From Tolypeutes matacus (Eukaryota; Chordata; Mammalia; Cingulata; Chlamyphoridae): a stretch of 64,000 nucleotides of DNA. The stretch covers positions 1,846,891 to 1,910,890 of the forward strand of contig JAKSZT010053837.1 of NCBI GenBank assembly GCA_026826555.1, read 5' to 3'. Under the pieces are notes generated by a model that was not told the DNA's origin, searched no databases, and saw nothing but the letters and a program-made list of their open reading frames with translations. The position numbers and the translations under genes are program-made. The number at the start of each line of letters is the position of its first letter. Positions within the stretch are counted from its first letter, which is position 1. Of this stretch, positions 35,650-45,741 are shown in pieces.

Positions 35650-36715
35650 ATGGATAAAATAAGAACTGCCTTTACAGTAATAACATTCAATGTTAATGGA
35701 TTAAACTCCCCAATGAAAAGACACAGGCTGGCAGAATGGATAAGAAAATATGAACTACCTATACGTTGTTTACAAGAGACTCACCTTAGACCCAAGAATA
35801 CCAGTAGGTTGAAAATGAAAGGCTGGAAAAAGTTATTCCACACATTCAATAACCAAAATAAGAAAAAAAGCCAGAGTACCTATACTTATATTAGATGAAG
35901 CAGACTTTAAAAGACACTAGTAATGTGCAATCTTAGGAGGAAGTCAAGAAAAAAAAAAATCCATTTAAAACAGCAACTAAAGGATTCAAATATTTAGGAA
36001 TAAACTTAGCCAACAACGTAAAGCACTTGTATTCAGAAAACTACAACTCATTGTTACAAGAAATCAAAAAAAGACCTAAATAATTGGAAGAACATTCCAT
36101 GCTCATAGACTGGAAGACTAAATATCATTAAGATGTCAATTCTACCCAAATTGATATACAGATTCAATGCAATCCCAATAAAAATTCTACCAGCATGTTT
36201 TAAATAAATGGAAAACACGATTATCAAATTTATTTGGAAGGTAAGGGATGCTGAATAGCCAGAAACATCTTAAAAAGGAAAAGCAAAGTTGGAGGACGAC
36301 TCTCACTTCCGGATTTTAAATCCTATTACCTAGCTCCAATGGTAAAAACAGCATGGCACTGGCATACAGACACACAGACAAAGGGCACCAAGCTGATGGT
36401 TCAGAAACAGACCCTCATGTCTATGGTCAAGTCATTTTTGACAAGTCTGTCAAACCCACCCAGCTCAGGAAGAACAGTCCATTCAACAAATGGTGCTCAG
36501 AGAACTGGATATCCATAACCGAAAGAAGGAAAGAGGACCCCTATCTCACACCTTATAAAAAAATTAACTCAAAACGGATAAAAAACCTAAATATAAAAGC
36601 AAGAACAATAAAGCTTCTACAAGTAAATGTAGGAAAATATCTTCAAGACCTGGTGGTAGGTGGTGGATTCTTAAAGAAGGTAAGAGGAGGACTGAGATGG
36701 ACTACTGATGTTTAA
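35650..36715 (+). pseudogene. L1 ORF2 remnant (endonuclease start joined to C-terminal part)
   Basis: The ORF2 start is clear at 35650 (MDKIRTAFTVITFNVNGLNS). It includes the AP-endonuclease motifs FNVNGLNSP and LQETHL, with catalytic Asn and Glu present. At about 35935 the sequence jumps into the region after the reverse transcriptase. It then runs through the C-terminal part (to GGGFLKKV near 36675) before the 3'UTR. The rest of the endonuclease and the reverse transcriptase are deleted. Confidence 0.8.
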
Positions 36716-36959
36716 TGTATGTAGAAGTTTTAATTAACTTTACTGTAAAAGTGTGGAAATGGATAGAGCTGATGGTAACACATTAGAGTAACAGCTGGTT
36801 TATAAATCGGAATGTGGCTAAAAAGGGTAGTCTAGGGATATAAATGAAAATTGAAAGAAAGCTAGAGAATAATCTAGGGACTGAATAACACAGTAAACCC
36901 AGAGGTGGATGAGAAATTGTGGTTGATGGTACAGATGCAAGAGTGTCCTTTGTGAGCTA

Positions 36960-37825
36960 GAGCAGATGTACATCACTATGGCAAGGTGGTGGGAATGTGG
37001 AGAAGCATGGGAAAAATACAACTGGAGTGACCTACAGACTGTGGTGAACAGTGATAATGTAGTATTCATGCACCTAAGCCAAAGATGTACTGTGTTGATG
37101 ATGGCAGAGTGTGGAAAAGCTGTGCCGAATGTACACTGTGGACCTGCTGATGGTCTGATGATGTTATCTCTTGTGGCAGATGTTCCACCACGGTGTGGTG
37201 TGTTGGTGGAGGGGTGTTGTGTGGGAATCCTGCACATGCGCATGATTGTTTTGTAGATTTAACAACTTGTCATTAATTCATAATTCATAATAATGATGGA
37301 GTGGGTTGGGGGAGGACACACCGGGTGTAGGATGGGAACTATAGTTAGTGGTAGGATTTTGACGATGTTCTTTCATCATTTGTAACAAATGTCTCACAAC
37401 AATGCAAAGTGTTGGTAGTAGATTGATGTATGGGACCCCTGTATGATCTTATGCATGTTTGCTTTATAAGTTCACAACTTTTACTATACATTTATTGTTT
37501 ATATATGTTCATATAAAAATAATAATAATAATAGGGTAGGTTGAGGGAAAACTACTCCAAATATAAGATACTTTGGTTGATAGTAATATTTTGGTAGGAT
37601 ATTCTTTAATCATTAGTTAAAAATATTACTGGATGGAAGCATTACTTTAAAAAAAAAATGTTTCACAACAATGCAAGGTATTTTTGGTAGGATGAGGTAT
37701 GATGTCCCTATATGATGTCCCTATATGATGTTACATGTTTGTTTTATAAGTTTACAACTATTACTATACACTTATTGTTTATGTATGTGTGATATACTTC
37801 AATAAATTAAAAATATATATACTTA
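36960..37825 (+). repeat. L1 3'UTR made of three tandem related units
   Basis: After ORF2 the 3'UTR holds three related units of about 230-270 bp (about 37040-37290, 37297-37530 and 37533-37805). The second and third open with GGGTRGGTTGRGG. The units share GTAACAAATGT, AATGCAA-GGT and GTTTRTTTTATAAGTTYACAAC-type phrases. The last has AATAAA before the A tail. Two-unit versions occur at 21745-22185 and single units elsewhere. Confidence 0.65.
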
Positions 37826-37839
37826 AAAAAAAAAAGAAA

Positions 37840-38193
37840 GGGAAGCAGATGTGGCTCTAGCAACTGAGCTCCTGTCTACCACATGGCAGGTCCCAGGTTC
37901 GGTTCTCAGTATCTCCTAGGGAAGAGGAGCAAGACAGCGAGCTGGTGCGACAGGCAGGCACGGAGAGCTAGCGCAACAGGATAATGCAACAAGTAGACAA
38001 AAAGAGGAAAGACAATGAGAGACACAACAAGCAATTGAGCACCCTGCTCCCACATGGGAGGTCCCAGGTTCGGATCCTGCTGCCTCCTAAAGAGAAGATG
38101 AGCATACAGTAATTGGACACAGAGAGCTGACAGTGAGTACAAACAATGGGGGAGGGGGAATAAATAAATGAATAAAATACAAATTTTTTAAAA
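37840..38193 (+). mobile_element. dimeric DAS-type SINE
   Basis: The first tRNA-Ala-like head is at 37840 and the second at about 38020. It ends in a G-rich stretch, TAAATAAATGAATAAA and T/A-rich tail. It follows the A tail of the large L1 directly. Confidence 0.8.
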
Positions 38194-38235
38194 AGTAAAA
38201 GGTACGTGCAAAAGAGCATCTACATTATGTTACTA

Positions 38236-38236
<1 letters not shown>

Positions 38237-38263
<27 letters not shown>
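38237..38263. repeat. poly-T tract
   Basis: Uninterrupted T run of about 27 bases downstream of the large L1 target site. It could be the A tail of an antisense insert, but no such insert is recognised next to it. Confidence 0.85.
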
Positions 38264-38267
<4 letters not shown>

Positions 38268-38340
38268 AAAATAAATAGAATTTTATTTAAAGGTTCCAAG
38301 AGTAAATGTTACTCTTTTGTGTAAGAATAAGAGAATATTA

Positions 38341-38566
38341 GGGAGCGGATGTGGCGCAAGCGATTGAGCACCTGCTTCCCACATGGCAGGTCCCAGGTTT
38401 GATGCCCACTGCCTCCTAAAAACAAAAGCAAACAACAAGCAAACAAATTAAACAACCAACTCAGGGGAGCCAATGTGGCTCAGTGGTTGAGCGCCAGGTT
38501 TCCATATACGAGGTCCCAGGTTTAATCCCTGGCCACGGTACCTCAAAAAAAAAAAAAAAAAAAAAA
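38341..38566 (+). mobile_element. DAS head joined to a tRNA-Ala-only SINE
   Basis: A DAS-type head (38341-38427) is followed by an AAACAAAAGCAAACAACA-type spacer and a tRNA-Ala-only unit (38464-38566) with a long A tail. A single duplication AGAATATTA (38332-38340 and 38567-38575) encloses both. Confidence 0.75.
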
Positions 38567-39305
38567 AGAATATTAGAAAATACAGATGTTCTGCTCATTT
38601 GTACAAAAAGGAATTCACAAAGACTAAACAAGAAGTTAATAAAATTAGTTACCTATAGAGGATGGGTAGAAACAGACTGGAAAGAATGATGGAATGGGAC
38701 TAGGGTAAAAGGGATGGGAAGGAAGGACACTTCTCTGAGGGTCATTTTTTGCGTATTTCTAATTCTTATAAACATGTAATGGCTTTCAAGTAACCCCAAA
38801 ATAAATCAAAAGGTAGAATCAATTCGGATGGAGGGGGTGCTCATAATAGAATACAAATAGTAACAAATGTATTAGAAATGAACAGCATAAACAAAAAGAA
38901 GAAAAATTTTTTTTAATTTTTAAAAAATGAATAGCATAACCACACAGCAAAGGAGTGGGGAAGAAAAAAAATAACCGAAGTAAATTTGGAAGCCAGTATT
39001 TTTTCTCTAAAAACAGTATTTTCAAAATATTGTAATCTAGTTAGTAAATTTGTTTCTCACAGGGGGTATGGTATAGGTTGGCAATTCTGAATCCCCCTTA
39101 TGTGTACACTAGGACTGAGTAAATTAGGAAATATACTGTGGATAATGACAGCCAGGTTGCCCGCTATAGTAGAAAGGAATCACAAATAAGAAAAGGGAGA
39201 AAGCTATAATGAATTTTGTGGTGATGGATTGGAATTGGAGATAATAAATACAAACTCATGTTTTTTAATAGATAGCTACAAATAGAAGATATAGGACTAG
39301 ATATA

Positions 39306-39335
39306 TGTGTGTGTATGTGTGTGTGTGTGTGTATT
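39306..39335. repeat. (TG)n microsatellite
   Basis: Interrupted TG dinucleotide tract with one TATG break. Confidence 0.9.
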
Positions 39336-41065
39336 TAAAATAATTACCTACTCTGTCCACTGAGAAGGCCCAAAAGCAATAAAAACTAAGTAGAGCAATG
39401 AACACATCTACTAGCATCCAGATCTTGGTTTCTAAATCCTAAACTCCATGAAAGGTGCCAAGGCTCCTTGGAGAAATGGTTGATTCCGGAGCAGGGGCAA
39501 GAAAAGGACAAGATGAACCTGGAATATCTTGTAGTGTCAAAAAGTTAAAAAGTGCTTAAAAATAGATAGGGACCTGTCAAAAAGACACAAGAACTAACTT
39601 GAAGGGACTCCCAATGACTAAATCTGGTATAATTTGAGCAAGACAATAATGACAGTAATAAATTATAGCATACAGAATAAAATGCCCCTGAGTCTATACT
39701 GATATAAATAAATAATTGAATAAATAAATAAGTGGGACAGACAGAACGACTCTTCCTTAAAGTAGAATTCCAATAATGCATGTAGAAGGAACAATCCAAC
39801 TAGAAAAATCACTATTTGGCAAACCCACAGCAGTAATTGTTGAAGGCAAAAACGATCAGGAAATGCTAAAATTAGTGGACAAAAGTATGAGTTACAGAAT
39901 AACTGCACAGCTCTAATATTTATCAAAAGAAAAATAGTAACTATAGTGCAAAAATCTGGCAGACAACACCATAACCAAGTGATCAAATTTAACATCACCA
40001 GGGTCCACATTATGTACCTGCTATTATGATGCACTGAGAAGGGCACAACATCATTTCTGTGGTATTCTTGCCACAAACACATAGTCTTAATCTAATCATG
40101 AAACATCATCAAATCCAAATTAAGGGGCATTCTACAAAGTAAGTAGCCAGTAATCCTCAGCAATATCAGGGTCATGAAAGGCAAACACAGACTAGTGAAA
40201 TGTCCCAGATTAGAGGAGACTAAGGAGGTAACAACTAAATGCAATATGGGATCCTAGAGCAGAAAAAGAACACTAATAGGACAATCAGAGAAATTCAAAT
40301 ATGGTCTAGAGATTAGTGACATTAATTCCCTGGTTTAGATATTGTTTTATGGTTATATAGAACGCTAATAATTAAATGAAGCTGATTGAAGTTTTCATAG
40401 GAACTGTGTGCTATTTTTGCAAACTTTTTGTAAGTCTGAATTTTGTTATATTATTCTCTCTAATGTAAATTGAAATTTTCTCATAAATTGTTAAGGGGAT
40501 GGTCAGAAAAAACTTCTAGAAAAGTAATATAGAGTCACTGAAATGAAAAATTAAACAGCAAATTAATGCAGATGAGTAAAGAATCAGTTTTCTGAAAGGC
40601 AGGTATGAAAATTAACCAGAAAGCAGTCCAGAGAGATAAAGGGATGGAAAATATGAAAGCAAGATTAAGAGGCATGGAGCAGGGAATTAGAAGGTGAATC
40701 ACACATCAAATAGGAATTCCAAAGGAGACTAAAAAGAATGAAGGAAAGTAAGAAGTAATGAATAATAATTTTCTAGAATTAAACAATGTAATGCTTGGTT
40801 TCTAGGAATACAAGTCTTAAGCAGAATAAATGACAATATGTCTACATCTAGACACAGGGTAAATGCCAAAAATTTGAGGGAAGCTCTCAAAAGTAAGAAG
40901 AAAAAAATTTAAAAAGATTACTTCAAAGCAAGAACAATTAGAAAATGGCAGACTTCTCACAGTAGCAATTACAGTCATAATAGCCTGTAAGAAAGACTGA
41001 GTGAAATTAATTACCACCTAGAATTCTATAATCATCTAATTATCATTATAAGAATGGGGGCTAAG

Positions 41066-41745
41066 CTGGGCCCTGAATCTCAACGGAGTTGCAACACCTA
41101 CTCTGCAGTTCATTGGTCTCACCCAGGACAACTAACAAGGAGGTAATGATGGACAACTACCATACCAAGGAACCAAGAGAGTCTACAATTGCAAGCAAGA
41201 GAGTCCCATCCATTGGCCCTAAAGGATCACAGCCCCCTCATCAATTAGAGGTGGTATGGACATTACCATCCCACAATCCTCAGGATTGGGGAATGAACTA
41301 TGGACTAAAGTAGACTCACTAGTATTCTACTATAGACTTATTGTGATTCTAGCAATGGAAGAAATTGTATCATTGATGTGGAGGCAGTGGCCACCAAAGG
41401 TTCTGATGACAGGGAGAGGGAAAAACAGGTATAATATGGGGGGCATTTTTGGGACTTGGGAATTGTCCTGAATGACATTGTAATTACAGATACAAGCCAT
41501 TATAAATCTTGTCATAACCTACAGAATTGGGTGGGAGAGAGTATAGACTACGATGTAAACTTTAATCCATGCTTAGTGGCAATGCTCCAAAATATGTTCA
41601 TCAATTGCAATGAATATACCACACTAATGAAGGATGTTGTTAATGTGGGAAAATGTGGAAGGTGTGGGGAGCAGGGCATATGGGAATCCCCTATATGTTT
41701 TATGTAACATTTATGTAATCTAAGTATCTTTAAAAATTTTTTTTT
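41066..41745 (+). mobile_element. 5'-truncated L1 3'UTR insertion
   Basis: This segment is flanked by near-identical ATAAGAATGGGGGCTAA and ATAAGAATGAGAGCTAA (about 41049-41065 and 41749-41765). Its sequence matches 28250-28900. It splits a HAL1-like element. Confidence 0.65.
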
Positions 41746-42407
41746 AAATAAGAATGAGAGCTAAATAAAGACATTTTCAGACAAAGACCAAGAGTTCACC
41801 AATAACATATCTTTGGTAACACAGATATTAAAGAACATATTTCAAGAAGAAGGAAGCTGAATCAAAATGAAGTGGGATGCAAAAGTAATGATAAAAAAAG
41901 AAACTGGTATAATGAGTGAAATCTGAAAATTTGTAAACTTATAAATTGTTCCTTTAACCAAAGCTACCAACATGCATTTTTTTTTAATAATTCAGTTTTC
42001 AAAAAACATGGTTTCAGCAACTCTTTTTATGAAAAAAAAAAAACACCAGACGTGGAATCTCAACTATAGAACCTGGCTCTCTCCCTCATCTTATCTAACG
42101 TCAGGGTTCTTGGTTTCTTCACCCCAAAAGTGAAGAGGCACTTAGCTAGAAGATCCTTAAGATTCCCTTCCAGTTCTAAGATTCATTGGGTTAAAAACAG
42201 ACCCTTCCCCAGTTTAACAGGACATATCTTTCAAAAACCAAGTTTTTAAAACTTCAGGGCAAGATCCTATATATACAGAATAGTGCTTTAAAGCAAAGTC
42301 TAGTATGAAGCTATAGATTTTAAGATAATTGGCTATCTACTTCTACACAAAAGACATGGAAATAATTATGATCTTAGGGGAAAGAATTAAGAAAATTATG
42401 TACTTTT

Positions 42408-42596
42408 TTTTTTTTTTTTTTTTTAAAGATTTTATTTATTTATTCATCTATCCCCCCCCCTGCTGCCCGCGCTCGCTGGGTCAGCCAACCACACCGTGCC
42501 GGCGTGTCCGCCTTCACCAGGAGGCCCCGGGAACCGAACCCAGGGCCTCCCATATGGTAAACGGGAGCCCCACTGATTGAGCCACAGCCGCCTCCC
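42408..42596 (-). mobile_element. young short DAS-type SINE, antisense
   Basis: The 17-bp duplication GAAAATTATGTACTTTT (42391-42407 and 42597-42613) is exact. The sequence is the reverse of the short subfamily. Confidence 0.92.
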
Positions 42597-42613
42597 GAAA
42601 ATTATGTACTTTT

Positions 42614-43269
42614 AAACTGTTCCATATTTGGGTAGCTAATGAAGAAAGAAAAGCATGGTATAAGAGGTAAGAGAACAAAAACTATATAAAAATCAGGAAA
42701 ATTTAGAAAGAAAATATTTTTTAAAAAAGAATATGATATTAATGTCAAATTCTACAAGATTCAAGACAATCATATTATTCCTACTTTGCAAAATAGCTAT
42801 CTGACAAACCTCTCCTTCCAAAGTCTTAAAGGCTCAATGAAATAAATACAGGGTAAAGTCAAAATTAACTTACTATAGTTACTGAAGAGTCAACTGTACT
42901 GGAATATATTAAGGGTAGACCAAGTTCCCAAACTGCAGAGTGCCAATAATCAGTTAAAAGCATCCTATTCTTTACAACACAAAGTTTCATAGGAACCTGT
43001 CAGAGGCCACCTCAATCTGCATATTAAAGTGGCGGTAAGGAAAAGATAACCTTAATTCCATTGGGTATCTTCAGTTTTCATAAAATAATTGAGAAAGTAG
43101 TTTTTCCTGTCCTGCTAAAGTAAAATACCTGTTAATGTCATCATGGTAAAGGTGTAAAAGTAAAAAACAAAGTATTAAAATAGTAAAGTTCATTTGATAA
43201 GTTAAATACATTGCATTGGAAGCGTTTAGAAAGTAATATAAAAATCAAGAGAGATAAGATTACAATATC
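42614..43269. other. single-copy intron
   Basis: No repeat or gene recognised. It precedes the env remnant, whose true left edge could lie inside this interval. Confidence 0.4.
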
Positions 43270-44285
43270 ATCAAACTCTCTTGTATTTTCAAATCAGGCC
43301 TTTAATACACTGCATGTTGCCTCTCTATTTGAGTTACTGGCTAGGTTGGTCACTGACCCCTAAAACAATAAAGGTATCTACTACATATCTGGTTATGCTC
43401 CTGAAGTGGATGCAGAGTATGTTGCAGTTTCAGACTCCTGCAGCAGCCGGCAATGGCTCGATATGGCCAGATGTACAATGGACACTGCCTCCATACTGGT
43501 TCTGTTTTATAGTGCCAAAGGGTGCTATGCATTAGGCTGGTGAAACCCTGGAGCCTTACCTTCCTAGTCTCTCTCTAGAATCAACTGTGTTGCAGCATGC
43601 TGGCTCTGTGAAGGACATACCAAGTTAAGCAACAATTACCATAATACTGTGAGTAGAACCTAAATAAACACAACTGGCATTATGGCCTGCTCCCATGGAG
43701 AGATAACATGTATGGTATTGTAAACCTGGAGCTTAGATCTATTAATTGCAGCTCAAAGAGGAACTTGTGTATTGATTAGTATAAAGTACTATACCAATAT
43801 GCTTGATGATTATAATGATATCTTTTCTATTCTAGATCCATCTATTGGTTAGCTAGATTCTAGCTAACCAATAGCATAAAATAACTCAAGGAAGAATGCT
43901 GTTTCCCATCAACTTCAGAAGGATGCAGACTCTGACGGCACCTGGCCTTTCTTATTCTCATGGTCCAGTATGTCATGGCTGGCCCCCTTTTTGAGCCTGC
44001 TTACCACCATCTTCTTTATCCTTTTAGTGGAGCTATGTATCTTCAAAATTTTAACTAAATTTATTTATTTCTTCCAGAATCAGCGCTTTCCCAAACAAGA
44101 TATTAGTCAGGCAGAGATTTCAGCCAGTTCCAACCATGGTGTCGGACCTGTCTTTCCTCAACCTCAATAGAATAGCCAGAGAGGTTTATGCCCTGTCAGG
44201 CAGGGTCTACTGCCCTAAGAGCAGGAAGTAACTACAGAAGAATGACCATTACCCTTCAGCAACCCCTTAAAAATAAGGGCGTGAA
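43270..44285 (+). pseudogene. decayed retroviral env remnant
   Basis: This is an ancient endogenous retrovirus fragment. Discontinuous frames resemble the end of a surface subunit and a transmembrane subunit of a gamma-type envelope. The clearest part is 43970-44170, a hydrophobic membrane-spanning segment followed by a short polar tail, placed just before a polypurine tract and an LTR. Earlier frames carry several stops. A region about 300 bp upstream looks like the envelope cysteine motif with two of its cysteines changed to tyrosine. It cannot make a working protein. Class assignment is tentative. Confidence 0.6.
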
Positions 44286-44287
44286 CT

Positions 44288-44297
44288 AAGGGGGGAG
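44288..44297 (+). other. polypurine tract before 3' LTR
   Basis: AAGGGGGGAG lies immediately before the TG that opens the LTR. This is the expected second-strand primer site of a retrovirus and fixes the orientation as plus. Confidence 0.65.
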
Positions 44298-44298
44298 T

Positions 44299-44726
44299 TG
44301 AGGCAGATTAGTACAGGGACACAAGGAGATGACAAGCCACAACATGGCTGACAGACAACATGGCTGACAGACAACATGTCTGCAAGACCCCGCTGAGACC
44401 TTGCTTGACCTTGAGGTCCCAGTGGAGGATAATTTCAAACAGGCCTCCCCACTGGTCCCACACGAAAGTCCTCACCATTGGTCCCCACCACTGGTGGGGT
44501 AGCCAATAACAGCTGGGGCCGCCCCTCCTCTTAGCATTAGCAAAGGGAGGAATAATTAATAGTTTAATAAAGGTAACTACACAAGCCAAATCGCTCTTTC
44601 TGCCTAGAGGAGCCTACATCAAATCTCAGTGCATATTTCCATCCTTCTCTCCCATTTCTCAGCTCTGTTCTTTCCCACCATTTCTCAATAAATTCTTTTC
44701 ACTGGCCTTTAAAAAAAAAAAAAAAA
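44299..44726 (+). mobile_element. retroviral 3' LTR (U3-R) ending in poly(A)
   Basis: The LTR begins TGAGGCAG after the polypurine tract. Near its start it carries three tandem copies of a 17-18 bp unit (about 44340-44390) built on ACAACATGGCTGACAG, an arrangement like U3 enhancer repeats. A CCAAT motif lies near 44512. AATAAA is at 44687-44692, and the sequence turns into a run of A at 44711, 18 bases later. No clear U5 follows. Ending in A at the expected mRNA cleavage site suggests a retroposed viral transcript rather than a normal provirus. Confidence 0.6.
44340..44390 (+). repeat. tandem 17-18 bp repeats in LTR U3
   Basis: Three copies of an ACAACATGGCTGACAG-type unit, the third with one change. 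The position in U3 suggests former enhancer repeats. Confidence 0.75.
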
Positions 44727-44819
44727 GTTTCAACGTCTGCGAAGGATGAAGTAAAGGGTCAATGCTGGAAGCAAGGAAAACTTTTATTAAAAAATCAAAG
44801 CTGTTAAAAGAGTAGACTA

Positions 44820-45727
44820 CTGCGAATATTCTTGCTGTCCTGATTTTGTGATAATCAGGTAAATAGCTAAACATTCGCTATATTAGAAACCGGGCCTGTG
44901 TCCCCAGACCTAGTTTTTCTCCCTAGGTCTGGTTTATAGAATGCTGGTGATAAACCAAGCCTGATTTATTATATGACCATCCTGTATGGGAAATGACTGT
45001 AACTCTAGGTATCTTTGGTCAACCTTAAGAGATATAGCAGGGGGGTGGATGTGGCTCAAATGGTTGGGCGTCTGTCTCCCATATGGAGGGACCTGGGTTT
45101 GATTCCCGGGACCTCCCAGTAAAAATTTTAAAAAGAAAAATATAGAAGACACACGGGCTGCCAGGCCCTGCATGCAGGTGCGCCTCCAGGCCCCGCTGAG
45201 CCACGCAGCAAGATGATGACATAACAGAAGAGTGACACAAGGGAGAGCAAAGACGAGATGCACTGCAAAACTAGAAAGTGAGGTGGCGCAGGCGGTAGGA
45301 TGCCTCTCTCTCCCACTTCGGAGGTACTGAAGATTGAATCCCAGTGAAGACTGGAGAAGGCTGAGAAGAGAGGGCAGGAAATGGACACAGAGAGTTGCCC
45401 AGCGAATGGACACAAAAACAGCAAGAATGGGGGTGGGGGGTAAAAATGGATAAAAAAGTAAATAAATAAATCTTTTTTAAAAAAGTATAGGGAGTAAGAT
45501 ACAGACTATAATTAGTAGTAATACTTTGATGATGCTCTTTCATAATTTGTTAACAAATGTTTCACAACAATGCAAAGTATTTGTGGTGAGGTGTGTACAG
45601 GAGCCCTGTGTGATGTTATGCATGTTTGTTTTGTAAGTTCACAATATTTACTAAACACTTACTGTTTATGTATGTTCATGTATGAATGATATACTTCAAT
45701 AAATTGTTTTTTTTTAAATGAAAAAAA
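44820..45727 (+). mobile_element. composite retroposon, copy 2 (module + SINE body + L1 3'UTR tail)
   Basis: The element starts CTGCGAATATTCT and is bounded by AAAAGAGTAGACTA (44806-44819 and 45728-45741). The module (44820-45041) aligns with copy 1 along its whole length and keeps a perfect 10-bp hairpin stem, CCAGACCTAG with CTAGGTCTGG. It passes into the same type of SINE head at the same junction (about 45042). After the SINE A-tract (about 45482) it continues into an L1 3'UTR unit with its own AATAAA and A tail. All of this lies within one duplication, so it was inserted as one RNA. Confidence 0.8.
45483..45727 (+). repeat. L1 3'UTR unit carried as 3' tail of composite element
   Basis: The segment matches the repeated L1 3'UTR units at 37297, 46330 and 22025. 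Shared phrases are GTAACAAATGTTTCACA-like and GCATGTTTGTTTTGTAAGTT. It ends with AATAAA and an A run. Being inside the duplication of copy 2, it is best read as a 3' transduction. Confidence 0.65.
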
Positions 45728-45741
45728 AAAAGAGTAGACTA

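Larger units (their letters stand above)
32974..38193 (+). mobile_element. near end-to-end L1 with monomer-type 5'UTR (defective, later SINE insertions)
   Basis: This LINE-1 runs from a 5'UTR through ORF1 and ORF2 pieces to a 3'UTR and A tail. It lies between copies of AGTAAAAGG (32965-32973 and 38194-38202). The 5' end carries CAAGATGGC (32994-33002), the YY1-type motif usual at L1 transcription starts. Two tandem monomers of about 399 bp follow, then ORF1, an ORF2 truncated after the endonuclease start, and a 3'UTR of tandem units. ORF2 lacks most of its endonuclease and reverse transcriptase domains, so it is dead. A young SINE sits in ORF1 and a dimeric DAS SINE (37840-38193) sits at the 3' end. 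Confidence 0.85.
38197..41065 (+). mobile_element. old L1M/HAL1-like sequence with SINEs
   Basis: After the poly-T stretch and two SINEs, 38570-40500 looks like an old L1 3'UTR, with CTATTTTTGCAAACTTTTTG and GTAAGTCTGAATTTTGTTAT-like phrases. From 40500 to 41065 it resembles HAL1 ORF1. No intact frame is seen. Confidence 0.45.

Noticed and set aside
43970..44170. Domesticated (syncytin-like) envelope gene
   Set aside because: Only the membrane-spanning end is open. Upstream coding sequence is broken by several stops and lost cysteines.
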